Shown here piece by piece: positions 34,792-52,793 of a stretch of DNA of 64,000 bases. The position numbers and the translations under genes are program-made. Numbering within the stretch: position 1 is the first letter of the stretch; each line of letters begins with the position of its first letter. The notes beneath the pieces were generated by a model that did not search any database, was not told the DNA's origin, and worked only from the letters and a program-made list of their open reading frames with translations. Source of the stretch: Casuarina equisetifolia. Taxonomy: Eukaryota; Streptophyta; Magnoliopsida; Fagales; Casuarinaceae. The DNA is taken from the NCBI GenBank assembly GCA_028551475.1, contig CM052358.1:5210501-5274500 (forward strand), written 5' to 3'.

Positions 34792-37221
34792 ATGTTTAAG
34801 TTAAATCTTGGAATTTTGGGTTTTTCTCGGCGAGCATGCTACCAATTCAGTCACGTGGAATTAGCTCGTTACGTTCATGGCATTGTGAATAATCCTAGGT
34901 TTGATTTGAACCGGCGGTTAAAGGCACTGTCTAAATCGGGTCGACTCAGTGAAGCCCGTAAAATATTTGATGAAATGTCCGACAGGGACGTGTTTAGCTG
35001 GAACACCATGATTGCTGCTTATGCGAATTCGGGAATGCTAGCTGAAGCAAAGAAGCTTTTGGATGAGAACACGAATAGAGATTCTATGGCTTGGTCTTCT
35101 CTTATTTCAGGGTACTGCCGATATGGTTGTGAAATGGAAGCTTTTGAATTGTTTAGACAAATGCACTGCGAGGGACAAAGGCTTAACCAGTATACGTTGA
35201 GCAGTGTCCTGAGGGGATGTTCAATATTTGGTTCGCTCCGGAGAGGTGAAAATATTCATGGTTATGTGATCAAGGCGGGATTCGACTCTGATGTTTTTGT
35301 TGTTACTGGTCTTGTAGACATGTATGGAAAGTGCAAGTGCATTTTGGAAGCTGAATATCTTTTCGAGGCATTGCCTGATAGGAGAAATCATGTGCTATGG
35401 ACTGCTATGCTTACCGGGTACTCTCAAAATGGCGATGGCCTTAAGGCAATTGAGTGTTTCCGAGACATGAGAGTTGAAGGGGTTGAGTCCAATCAGTTTA
35501 CGTTTCCTAGCATTTTGACAGCCTGCGCATTGGTTTCAGCATGTGATTTTGGGGCTCAGGTGCATGGATGCATAGTTAGGAGTGGTTTTACGGCTAACGT
35601 CTTTGTCCAAAGTGCGTTGGTCGATATGTACGCAAAATGTGGAGACTTGAATAGTGCAAGGAGGGCGTTAGAGACTATGGAAACTAATGATGTGATTTCT
35701 TGGAACTCGATGATAGTTGGATGTGTGAGGCACAATTTTGAAGAGGAAGCTCTATCCTTATTTAAGAAGATGCACACAAAAGATATGAAGATGGATAATT
35801 TTACATACCCTTCTATACTAAATTCTCTTACCTCCATGATGGATACTAAAAATGCAAAATCTGTCCACTGTTTGATTGTCAAGACTGGATTTGAGGGTTA
35901 TAAGGTTGTGGGCAATGCTCTTGTAGACATGTATGCAAAACAAGGAAACTTAGATTGTGCATTAAGGGTGTTCAATCAGATGATAGACAAGGATGTGATC
36001 TCGTGGACCTCGTTAGTGACTGGGTATGCTCACAGTGGCTCTCATGAAGAAGCTATTAAGTTGTTCTGCGACATGAGAACTACAGGAATTTGTCCAGATC
36101 AATTTGTTATCGCCAGCATTTTGAGTGCCTGTTCAGAGTTGACAGTCTTAGGATTTGGACAACAAGTTCATGCAAACTTTATTAAATCTCAGCTTGATTC
36201 ATCTTTGTCCGTAGATAATTCCCTTGTCACAATGTATGCAAAATGTGGATGTATTGAAGATGCCAGTAGGGTCTTCAACTCAATGCGATTTCGGGATGTA
36301 ATTACTTGGACAGCTTTAATAGTCGGTTATGCACAGAATGGTAAAGGAAAGGACTCCTTACAATTTTATGATCAGATGATAGGTAGTGGCACAAGGCCAG
36401 ACTTCATTACTTTTATTGGCTTACTATTTGCTTGCAGTCATGCTGGTCTTGTAGAAGAGGGCTATCATTTTTTTGAATCAATGAATCAGGTCTATGGAAT
36501 GAAGCCAGGGGCTGAACACCATGCCTGTATGATTGACCTCTTGGGACGCTCAGGAAAAATAAGTGAGGCTAAGGAATTACTGAGTGAAATGAATGTTAAA
36601 CCAGATGCAACAGTGTGGAAGTCACTACTTGCCGCATGTAGAGTACATGGGAATTTAGAGCTGGGAGAGATGGCGGCAAACAGCCTTGTTGAATTAGAAC
36701 CCTTAAATGCTATGCCATATGTTCTATTATCTAACATGTACTCTGCAGCCAGTAGATGGGAAGATGCTGCAAGAGTGCGAAACTTGATGAGATCATTGGG
36801 AATCAGTAAGGAGCCTGGTTGCAGTTGGATTGAGATTAACAGCCACGTGCATAAATTTACGTCTAAAGATAGAGGCCATCCAAGGGCGTCTGAGATCTAT
36901 TCCAAGATAGATGAGATTATGATGCTAATCAAGGAAGCTGGTTACGTGCCAGACGTGGATTTCGCACTTCATGACATGGATGAAGAGGGTAAGGAGCAAG
37001 CTCTAGCTTATCACAGTGAGAAGTTGGCCGTTGCTTTTGGACTTCTCACTGTGCCACCAGGAGCACCAATTCGCATTTTTAAGAATATTCGAGTTTGTGG
37101 AGATTGCCATACTGCAATGAAATATATTTCAAGAGTACTTCTCCGGCATATTATTTTGAGGGATTCAAACTGTTTTCATCATTTTAAAGAAGGAACTTGT
37201 TCATGTGGGGGCTATTGGTAG
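34792..37221 (+). CDS. Organellar PPR protein, PLS class with E and DYW domains
   Basis: An intronless gene of 809 residues. Tandem PPR motifs run from about residue 40 to 600, with repeated cores such as VFSWNTMIAAYANSGML, LVDMYGKCKCILEAEYLF, VISWNSMIVGCVRHN and TWTALIVGYAQNGK. An E/E+ region follows (KPDATVWKSLLAACRVHGN, EPGCSWIEI). The C-terminal DYW deaminase domain has HSEKLAVAFGLL (the HxE zinc and catalytic motif), CGDCHTAMKYIS (CxxCH) and a final CSCGGYW. Such proteins bind organelle RNA and edit specific cytidines to uridines. The protein ends GYW where the family usually has DYW. Its place between the RING gene and the shaggy kinase matches At3g61170. The start is the first ATG in the frame. 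The N-terminus (MFKLNLGILGFSRR) is basic and could be an organelle presequence. Confidence 0.92.
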   Translation: MFKLNLGILGFSRRACYQFSHVELARYVHGIVNNPRFDLNRRLKALSKSGRLSEARKIFDEMSDRDVFSWNTMIAAYANSGMLAEAKKLLDENTNRDSMAWSSLISGYCRYGCEMEAFELFRQMHCEGQRLNQYTLSSVLRGCSIFGSLRRGENIHGYVIKAGFDSDVFVVTGLVDMYGKCKCILEAEYLFEALPDRRNHVLWTAMLTGYSQNGDGLKAIECFRDMRVEGVESNQFTFPSILTACALVSACDFGAQVHGCIVRSGFTANVFVQSALVDMYAKCGDLNSARRALETMETNDVISWNSMIVGCVRHNFEEEALSLFKKMHTKDMKMDNFTYPSILNSLTSMMDTKNAKSVHCLIVKTGFEGYKVVGNALVDMYAKQGNLDCALRVFNQMIDKDVISWTSLVTGYAHSGSHEEAIKLFCDMRTTGICPDQFVIASILSACSELTVLGFGQQVHANFIKSQLDSSLSVDNSLVTMYAKCGCIEDASRVFNSMRFRDVITWTALIVGYAQNGKGKDSLQFYDQMIGSGTRPDFITFIGLLFACSHAGLVEEGYHFFESMNQVYGMKPGAEHHACMIDLLGRSGKISEAKELLSEMNVKPDATVWKSLLAACRVHGNLELGEMAANSLVELEPLNAMPYVLLSNMYSAASRWEDAARVRNLMRSLGISKEPGCSWIEINSHVHKFTSKDRGHPRASEIYSKIDEIMMLIKEAGYVPDVDFALHDMDEEGKEQALAYHSEKLAVAFGLLTVPPGAPIRIFKNIRVCGDCHTAMKYISRVLLRHIILRDSNCFHHFKEGTCSCGGYW

Positions 37222-39159
37222 GAATTTCATCCCAAATCTAGCTCCTATCTGACTTCCCATGAGAAGCCTGTAATGGAATGACTGGTCCTCTTTCAGTACA
37301 GAATATTTTCCGGCGACGTCAGTTTCGAGGTTAAAGCCGTGGACCTTATTTTCTTCTGCATTGATGTTAGCAATGTATAATGCTTAGGATTTCTTCTTTT
37401 TGACACAGGCAAGTCTGAAACTTCTGGAATCGGGGAGAGTTTGCAGACTGTGACTCATTGCTCAGGTGAAACACTATTTAGCTAGTAATAAAATTCTCTC
37501 ATCCTTGATTACTCATTGGACATGAATTATCCCAAAAGTCTGAGCATCTAAGACTACCGTAAGTAATTTAACTTATGCATTCATGCTTTATATGTGATGG
37601 TACCTAGCAATATGTGGTCAGTACTTACGCCACTTTGAAGCCTCTTTTACCGAAAGAAGAAAAATAACGGAAATTGTATTTTACTGTGACGGTAAAATAT
37701 GCCTTCATCTTGCCACCTTGTGCTTGGTAAGTGCAATTTTATGAGCTTTTTTCCATTAATTTTTGCTGGATCTTCTGAAACTTTCTGGTAATGATGATTA
37801 AAGACATTAACAACATGAATTTTACCTTTTCTTTTAAACAGGGTTCAAGGTCACTGTACTTTTGGGGGACACGAGAAGAGTTTTTTTTTTTCTTTTGGCA
37901 GGAGGAAGGAGGGAGGAGGGTGGGGAGTGGGTGGACTGTCAAGCATGTTTTTAAGGTGGTTGAATTGTTCATCTTGCCTGAAGCATCTGATCAACCAATC
38001 ACCTTTCAAGATTGTATTGCCAGAAACTTCTTTTGGAGTCAAGTCTCATAGAATTTGTCAATTCTTCTGTTAACCGATTGCCTTTGAACATTGACTTTCT
38101 ACACCACGTGAATCCGTTTAGTTTGAACGAGGACAACAGGGTTCATGAAGCTGACATTTTGGGCTGCGTTTAGTATGAATGCATGATGTATCTCCTTTCT
38201 AGAGCCACTTCTTTTTTTGACCAAAAAATAGTTTTTATACTTAATAACGGAGGAAAGGGTTTAATGTCGGTGGTGTGCCCTCACCAGTTGCTCCACTCTT
38301 GTGTTTAGTCTATTTTTGTGGCCTGACTTGCGTAGTTAACACAAAGGGAGTTTGTGTTGAATTTCTTAATTTTAAAGCGAATAGTGTAATGTCTGTTTGA
38401 GGTCTACTCCCGAAGTTCGCAAGATCCTTTTTATGTGCTTGGCAAGAAACAGAAAGTAACCTCCTTTTTTTTTTCCTTCTTTTTATTTCCTCTGACATTT
38501 TCTTCATCGTCAATCTTATTAGGGCCTACAACAATGGAGGCTGGTGCCTACGTTGGTTGAATGGATGGTCAAACAGCGAAGAAACAAAACTTAGACCTGA
38601 CAGCAGATTGTGGCGGCATGATTAAAACTGAATTGTTCTATTCAATGCTCGACTTTCGGCCATTCTCATTCGAGAAATAACACCAAATGCACAACGAGGA
38701 TGGACAACTGGACACGAATTTCTCCGACATCTGAATATCTTGTAATAGCAAATGTGAGAAGAAAGAGTATACAATGAAAAAGAATCCTACCTCATCTACG
38801 ATAACCCCATTCAGTCAGCCCCCATCTCGAATGCCAAATAATTACACACGATAATACGGATTACATATTTTGTAGGTCGAAGGCATTACAGCGTCACAAC
38901 GTAAAAAATGAAATGCTAACCTCTTTCAGACAATTTCATCCACTCGCTCCACCCGAGATTTCCTCCTGTACATAAATCTCCTCATTGAAGGACAGCCTAT
39001 CAGCCCTTGGGACTCTCTCGTACCTCTCATCCGCCAAAGACGACTGCCAATCTCTTATCCTGCGCTATTTCGGGCAGGACAGTATCTCTTTGATCAATTG
39101 AGTATCAAGAACCTATTTCCAGTGCCCTATAGATGTTATCAACACGTTGAATGAGAAAA
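37222..39159. other. Convergent intergenic region
   Basis: Tail-to-tail spacer between the PPR gene and the shaggy kinase gene, so both ends probably hold 3' untranslated regions. It contains a T run at 37880-37890 and a G-rich stretch at 37905-37930. No gene is supported. Confidence 0.45.
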
Positions 39160-44712
<5,553 letters not shown>

Positions 44713-44863
44713 GGTTGGAAACCCTAGTTCCCTCAATATCCCCCTCTCTTGGCTCCAGGATATGAAATCCGAACCGGAAACTAAAATCAAGCAAGCTAAA
44801 GAAGAAAAAAATCACAGAAACAGAGAAGCAATCTTAACCCGTCCCTCGCTCTCTCTCTCTGGG

Positions 44864-44894
<31 letters not shown>

Positions 44895-45130
44895 TCTCTC
44901 TCTACAATCTTTCCCTCCCTCTCTCTCTGTCTCTCTCCCCTCCCAAGGGAAGGGCTCCAGGTGTCCTTTTGTTTTGCGATTTCCGTCCACGGTCAAACTC
45001 GGATCAAAGCCAATCATTCCAGCGCTCAATACTTTTTGTCCTTCGGTCAAACGAGGACTCCTGGCCGCTGATCTGTCATTATTGGGGTCCTTCCAACGGC
45101 GGAGATTCGGGGCTCTGCCCCCCACAATAA
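44713..45130 (-). promoter_or_regulatory. Leader/promoter of shaggy kinase with CT/TTC repeats
   Basis: The plus strand has TTC triplets and CT dinucleotides at about 44850-44940, so the minus strand transcript side is GA-rich. GA-rich leaders are common in plant genes. An overlapping plus-strand frame of 155 codons here is Ser/Leu low complexity and includes the antisense of exon 1; I reject it as a gene. Confidence 0.5.
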
Positions 45131-48100
45131 TGATGGGGGGGGTGCTTGCGGTGACCTGGCGTTACGTAAATAAGCTTCGGGTGGTGTGCCTTCTACGGGA
45201 GCGTGTGATATTCGGACACAGAGAAAACCGAGACGGAATATTCGGAGTGGTTTGACTGGTCTTTGACGGTTAGATTTCGCGGTGTTACTTCAAAATAATC
45301 CAGCCGTTCTGCTTTTGATTTGGGGGGGTTTTTGGGAGCGTCTGAATCGGTCTTTCCACGACAGCTATTAAAACAAATCGTATCATGCTTCTGTTGGTGG
45401 ACCCCCACCGATATGACCATATATTCCCTGTCAATTTTATTTTATTTCTTCTTTGAATTCAACCACAAAATGGTCACGTAATCAATTTTGGCTAATCAAG
45501 TTTCTAAAGAACTCTCCAATTTTTTATTTTTTCATATGGCCCTCTCCAATTTCGAGAGAGTTAAATAAGATGGGGATTTTGATATCTTGTTTAAAATGGC
45601 TCTTGTAGAGTTAAAAAAAATATATTATAATTCTTTTGTGCCCTATTGATTGCCCACAGTATAACTTAAGCAAATCATGCAAGCCCACATGATTCGAGCC
45701 TGACAAGAAATAATAATGAAGGGAACGTGGATTAAGATTTTACAGAGCAATGTGTATCCTTGATTAGATTGGAAACTCGAGTTTTGTGATTTGCTCGGGG
45801 TACGTAAGTAAATAGCTTTTCAAGCAAAAGACAGTGATGACGAGTAGTTACTTGAACGAGGAAGAAAAAATAAAGAAAGAATAGTTAAGAAGTTTGAACT
45901 TTAATTAAAGATGTGATTATACGCTAACAAGGGATGCAAGTATCCAATTACAATTAACAAATTGATGTCAAAAGCTATTGTTTAGTTTTTGCATTTAAGT
46001 GTTATTTAAAGAAATATTTCACTTGTTAGTCTTTATTATTTTTCTTATAGTATGTAAATATAAATTAGTTCATAAATTTATTATATCAAATTATATATTA
46101 CCAACACAAGTATCTTAATCTATGATCAATATATTTTGTTGCTTAGCTACCTAACTTAATGGTAAGCTAATAAGAATTTCAATTATAAGATCTAAAGTTC
46201 AATACTGCTTACATGAGTTATAAGTGCATATATTCGAATGTTAAAAAGAAAAAAATTAAAAATCTCAAAAGAAAAACCAAATTCTCTAAAACATAGAGGA
46301 TATGCGAGTCTTTTTAAAGATCAAGATTCATTAATTTTGTGTAATTAATAGGAAACTGTATCATTTGAAGGAAAAATACTAATATATAATTAAGGATTCG
46401 ATTATCTAGAATTTTTTTTCGACTAGGTAAGTGATTTTATGTAGGCCCTTTGTCATTACTTTCCCAACTCTGAATGTTTTATTCGGAGGCAAGATCGTGC
46501 CAGCCCAATACCTCTAAGCCTTTTGGAATCCAGTTGGGGCCTGAAAATTGACAGCGGAAAGGATGAAAGATTTGTCGAAAATCCAGATCAGTACTCATGG
46601 GCCGAAGGGTTGTCCGACCATACAACCGATTAAACCCACAAGCTTAAAACTCTATATTCCGACTTCCCCGTGGTTTTTAAAACGTCACGAACGCTTCGGT
46701 TTACCCAAGAGAGCAGATAATCAGAACAAATAAGGAAGCAAAATTCAAGAGTAGCAAATAGGAGAAAAATGAAAGGTTTCTGTCAATGAAGAACAGGAGT
46801 TAGAAGATGAACTTGGGAGGGAATGGATAGAGCTTTCATGTCCTCTCGCGCCAAACAAAGCACGAAGAAGAATGGGGAAGCACATTTGAAGCTCGATTAG
46901 GAAAACACGTTTCGTGAAGTATTTGTCATCACGAGCCGTATGTGATTCAGCAAGAGGCTGCCAGGGTTGTCACGAAACAGCTTCCTTACTATACTTCAAC
47001 ATCAATTCACTCCGTGTAGCGACGTACTTTTGCCTACTAAATTTGGATACCATGAGAACCCGTAAAACGATAGCTTTCGGAAAAATGAAAACGAGGGGAA
47101 ACCCAAAAAAGTCGCTCAAAAACGACGTTTATGGTCGCCTACAGTTCTGGACATGCATGAAAGGGAAAAAAGAAGAGTTCCCAAGCCACGATTTGTATAG
47201 ATCTTCTTCCATAATCTGCATTTATGGGCGCACTGGGATTTAGGCGGAGGTCTCTTTCACACCCGTGAATGCGTTTGATTTTAAGGCTGAACAGACAGTA
47301 AACGAGTCCTTCAAACACCGTGCATGTGAATGTTGTGCATTATTGGAAGAAAAAAGGTTTAGAAACTTGAGTCCGTCCTCACATGTTGTGTCGTTTTGCT
47401 CTCCGACGAAGGTATCAAAGGAGATTTAGTGGTCATGCTCCTCAATTTCGGCGAAGTGGTTGCACGACTTCGGTGGATTAAGATGTGGTGAAGATGACTG
47501 CGTCTCAAACGAACCCCTTTACGCCCTTTTACGCCACTCTCAGATGCAGTGAATGCTTTGAAAAGAATAACAAAGACGAGGGAGTGCCTTTGATGGGTGA
47601 CAAAAGCCTAACCTCGTGAATAAAAGAGGACAGCAGAAAAATCTTATACTACTTAGAGAGAAAACAATGATACCAAGAAACTTGTCTGGCATACGGCAAA
47701 ACGCCATACCTCTTTTGCCTAAAGCTTATGTCTTTCATCACATGTTAAATTAGGTGTTCTGTCCCTTCGATTATGTTTAGGAAAGTCCCACATCGGACGA
47801 AGAAAAGAGTAAAAATGAATTTACAATTGTAAGGATAAGAGAAATTTGTTCTATTAAGATATTGATAAAAACTTATTCTGTTTGTTGTTTATTGAGTCCA
47901 ATCTCATTCATTTTTGCGTTGTTCTTTTGGTTTTATCATTGCCTTTCTCGTTTGTAGGTAACGGCATTTTGGTTGGATTGGTTGTTCAACAGGTTCTCTG
48001 CACTCAAAATTAATTGCAAAGAAAATTGGGATAAAGAATCTCTCTTAGGCTTTTAACCATTATAGTTCTTAATTTTCAAATTGAGAATTGCTCAACCACT

Positions 48101-49430
48101 CTAATTAATTATCCTTCAAGTGGTTGAATACACTATTTTGGGCTCTTATTTGAAAAACGGATAAGGCAACAAACATTTTTAGTTGCAAATGAAAACCTCA
48201 ATTAATGGTTAACTGGAAAGGATCATAATGAAGAGACTCACAAAACCTTGCATTAAACCCTTAAATTAAGAAGGATCGCAATTTGTCTTTTTCAATGTTT
48301 GCTAGTTCTCACCCAACACAAACGTATCAATTGGTAGAAATTGATCAATTTTCTTTGAATTCTTGGTTCGGTTGGTGGGTTTATGCTGATGTATTGTCTC
48401 CATATTATCTAGCAAAAACGTCTTATTCCCGCTCCTTCCTGTCTTTCGTTCATTGTTTCATCCCCGGTGGCGAACGTGACTCCATTTTTGAAATAATTTT
48501 CTTGCGGGGCCAAAGTTTGGTTTGGCTGTGGCTGTTGAGCACAAAAAAGGGTAGATCATATGAGAAGAGATTAGTTAGTAATATGTGCAAGATGAGTTCT
48601 ATAATATCCTTTATATAAATTTCAAATGTAAAATTAACATTCAAGTTGAGCTTTTAGATTTTTTTAACATTGTATTAAAATTTAGATTGACTTTATTTTT
48701 TTTTTCTATATGACTTGAGTCCAATAACTCTTGGTGTGGGGGGAATGCATGTAAGACAAGTCTAAATATAGGTTTATGATGTGAAATTTAAATGAAATAA
48801 AGACTTTAATTCTTAAGCCATCCAATAGTAATGATGAATCAAACCCGTCCAAGTGAAGAGTCCATGTTTTTGTGCTGAAGTGAGCTGGTCAAAACAGGCG
48901 ATTTTGAATGATCCTGGTGGAAAGTGGGGGATCGGCATCACTGAGGTGTGAATAAGTGCATACAGACATTATAGAGGAACAAGAGGGAGGTATGGGACCA
49001 ATGGAGTGTGGTTGTTAATGCAAAAGTACAAGGACGACTATGGGTGTGTTGCCAACGGAGAATGGATGGGATCTGAGAAGAGAAGTCAAGAGAAGGAAGG
49101 TTTTACCATGGAGAATGCATTGGTCAACCCCCATGGTTTAGACAAACGAGTCATGGGAACATGGAAAAAGAAAACGTCACTTCACCTATTCTCATGTAAT
49201 TGTAACGAAGTCATAGTTCTATGTACTATGCTCGATTTGGTCACCGGAGCAAACACTCTGCAGAAGAAAAGGCTAGACATTTGCTACCAAAAGGCTTTGC
49301 TTGTCAAAGGTCCTAATCCTTTATTGCACCGAAGTGTTCTCTTCTCTCCGATCGTTTCTCCTTCTATTAATGTCTCTCAACGACCAGCTTCATTCTCGCT
49401 TTCTGATAGGAACCCCTAAGACTTCAACGC

Positions 49431-49477
<47 letters not shown>

Positions 49478-52400
49478 TCTTCCTTATCCCTTTCTTAAAG
49501 CTAATATTGCGTGCGTATCTCTAATTACCCTTTCTTGTAAACTTCGCTGGCTGTGGACATATTTTCCTTATCCCTTCCAGTGCAAGGTGGTTAAGCGTTT
49601 TTATCCATTTCCAAGCACAATAGAAGATGGGAAGGCCCCATAACTTTACTTTGGGTAAGCTGTAGAGCTGGGCTGGTATATCATGAGGACCTCTGTCCTC
49701 GGAAACTTTTCGTGTTGGTCTACTTTTCAATGAGACGTAGAAAAAACAATTAGGATTTATGTTTCAACCAAATCGACGACTATCACTTTATATAGCCCCC
49801 CAGAGTCTTTCATATTTGTTTATTACTTTGGATTCGGACCATGATATTGTTCTCAAATGCAATATGTAGGTAAACATATTCGTTGTCGAGGATCATATGG
49901 CATATTATATTAGTTTCATGATCCCACAGCCCGAGGGAGATTATTATTATTCAGATAGACGATAACGACGTTTAATAAAAAACCCAAAAGTATCTAATAC
50001 AAAAGTCAAAGACCATCTTTAAGATAACAGGATTGCTTTCCAAACAGACCATCTCTAATATGCAATAATTGAGTAGCCAAAAGGGTTTCATTAATGGCAT
50101 AAAGTCTTCTTTCTGTATTGTTTACACATTCACATCAGGGTCACTTCATTTCAAGAGTCACTTTAACGATTCGATCAAGGTACCTATACATCAGCCATCA
50201 TAACCATCTCTTCCACAACACGTAATCAAATCCACTCAGTCAACTTTTTCTTGGTTTTATCCTGAGACTTTATTCTGATTAAACATTTTATTTTTTATTT
50301 TTTATTTTTTCAATTCCTTTGGCATTTTTGTTGGTACTGTAGTTTATGTTTTTTTAATTTCATGAATTAGGCCCTACGTGGTCCCTCTGTACCATGCGAT
50401 GGCCTCAAATAATACACTCGGTAGATTGACAGACCCATCATGCCATATCAAGTTGATACGGCTTGAAGGATGGGGGTCGGTGGAACCCACTTGCATGTGA
50501 TGGTGGGGGTGGTGATATACTGTAGGAGTCCGGTACGTGAAAGGCTGATGGGGAGGACTTGGCGAAAGCGATGGCCGGCGAAGAGGCGGAGGAAGTAGCT
50601 GTACTCCGTTGATGGTCCTGAAAAGCGTGCATCAAGCCTTGCAGCCAAAAGCCCAAAAGGCCAACTGGCATTCCCTCTTTCGGCTTGCCTTTCACTATCT
50701 TGACTTTATTGCTTCCCTTCACAGCTACCCCATATAGGCCATCGAGCCTGTGATCCTCCCATGTCTCTTTGTCTAATCGTCTTGTTCCTTAAATCGCCCG
50801 GAGCTACCCATAAGAACCCCAAGGTAGTGTGAAACGGGTTGCAAAGAGTCGTTGGGCAGGACCAGTTGAAATATTTGACATGTTCAAAGGAGGAGGGTTT
50901 GTGATGGGATTCTGAGATTATCTTTGCATGGGAACAAAAGGGGTTGGAGTCGAATATTGTCATTTTCATGCAAGGTTGATAGACTCAGCTTTCAGTTGAA
51001 ATTTCTTTAGGCCAAATAAATGCAGTGGACTGGGTTTTCAACTTCGGACTGCACATTCCTTTCGCTACTGCTCGCAATTATACTTTTTTTTCGACCAAGC
51101 AATAATCAATCCCACATCATGAGCTCATTTTCTGAAATTGATAATGTAATCAGCAGATCTTGAATGAAAAAAGTTAATGGAAAAACCTGGTGTCTTTTGT
51201 ATTTTAGCTTGTCAGAATGAATATCAGGATCATGGTTGGGCCAAGCGCTGAAATGAGGGGTCATTTCCATACATGTTCTTTAAAGCTTTGCCCTTATCAC
51301 GGGGGTCTTATCTTGTCTGACATCTTTGATCCACCATGCTTCTGCAGTTCTGCCAAAGTTTAATCAGAGTGCCGTTCGACACTCGAAATCCAGAGGCAAA
51401 TGATTTCGTCTTGGATTAGTTTCAGCCGTGTTATTGCACACTTTCCCACAGTGGAGATCCATATTTTGTGTCACGTTTTGGATTTTGTTAGAAACTCTCC
51501 TCTGGAGACTTCATCTTGACAAGATGTTTTGGACTACATTATACTTGTGGAAATATGCGTATGCTTTTGATATCCGATGGAAGGTGATGATTTGACCCAA
51601 ACAGCTATTTCTTGGCTCCATGCTTACATGATTGTAACCTTGATCCATCTAAAGTGGAAAGCTAGAAAGCAACAGAATAGAGAGAATTATCTCGTACGTA
51701 AAAGAGACTCATCCACGGAACCATGAAAACAGCATTATTTCAGTCATCTTGCAATCAAAACTCCAAGTTAGCCGGTAAATGCAAGGGAACAACTCCATGC
51801 AGCCAAACGAATACAGACATCACACAGTCCTCCCCTTGGATAGGATCTCTTGCACAGATATTACATCGAAAACTTCCAAAACAGAGTCATCTGTCCGAAT
51901 CAGAAAGGTTTAGCAATTACCCACAGTCCAGCCAAGGGGATGTCCATCAACAGAGCAAAACACCAAAACTCCAAATCATAATCAAAAAATGCCGTTACTG
52001 TCAGGCCCTCACCCTTGTGTCCGATAAAGCTCCAGGCACGTGTAGGAATCCCAGTGGGCGTACGCGCAACCGGAGACAAAGGCCACAGGCTCAGCATTCA
52101 ATGTTGGCAACCCTTTTCTCCAACCAGACTTGCTGCCTCATTTAATGCACACAGCGCATAACCCTCACAAAACCCGTTGTCACCTCAACGCTCGCATTCT
52201 CATCACACTCGCACCACCCCCACCGCCTTCTTGTCTCAGTCGGGACAACGAAGAGCGGAAAACAACGAAGAAACAAAAGGTAAATCGGTAACCTTATATT
52301 AGAGTTCAGAACGTTACAGGAGATTAGTCTGGTAAAGCACATTCCAAGGCTAACACCATGACAGTACTACAAGTCTTGGAAGTCAAACCCACAAGTTAAA

Positions 52401-52793
52401 AAGAAAAGAAAAGAAAAGATAATAAAAACATGCAAACGAGATCAAACGCACGATAGCAAAAGACCCATTATGAAAACTTTGCAGTGTTTTTGAACGAAAA
52501 AGTTCATGGCTACTGGAACCAACTCGGGGGTCAACCTGAGTCAATACCCGAACCACCACCCTTGCCTTGACTCGCAGTCTCAGTCCTATCCTTATCACCC
52601 ATGCAAGGAGTTTCCACGCGCGGTTCGTTCTTGACTCAATACCCACCTCACACTCGCTTACAGCCCCTCACTTCACTAACACAACCACCTAAATAATTAA
52701 TAACCACCCCCCACTTCACAGAACCTCCATGTAAAAAGCAAAGGCAGCCAGCCCAGTTCACGTGAAAGTCCACTTGTTTCAGCCCTTCCAACT
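45131..52793. other. Intergenic, no supported gene
   Basis: AT-rich with scattered short open frames (for example 46914-47243, 48283-48618, 49006-49419, 51723-52145), none with a recognisable domain or splice-consistent neighbour. A perfect (CT)n run of about 40 bp lies at 49433-49474. The motif GTCCCACATCGG at about 47790 occurs in several plant repeat families, but I cannot delimit an element around it. The last part before 52794 probably holds the 3' untranslated region of the HD-ZIP gene. Confidence 0.5.
49433..49474 (+). repeat. (CT)n microsatellite
   Basis: An uninterrupted CT dinucleotide run of about 40 bp in the large intergenic region. Confidence 0.95.

Noticed and set aside
47780-47830. 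Repeat-associated motif GTCCCACATCGG
   Set aside because: The motif occurs in several plant repeats, but no ends, repeats or coding parts could be found around it.
49006-49498. Open frames next to the CT microsatellite
   Set aside because: No domain and no splice-consistent neighbours. The second frame is mostly translated CT repeat.
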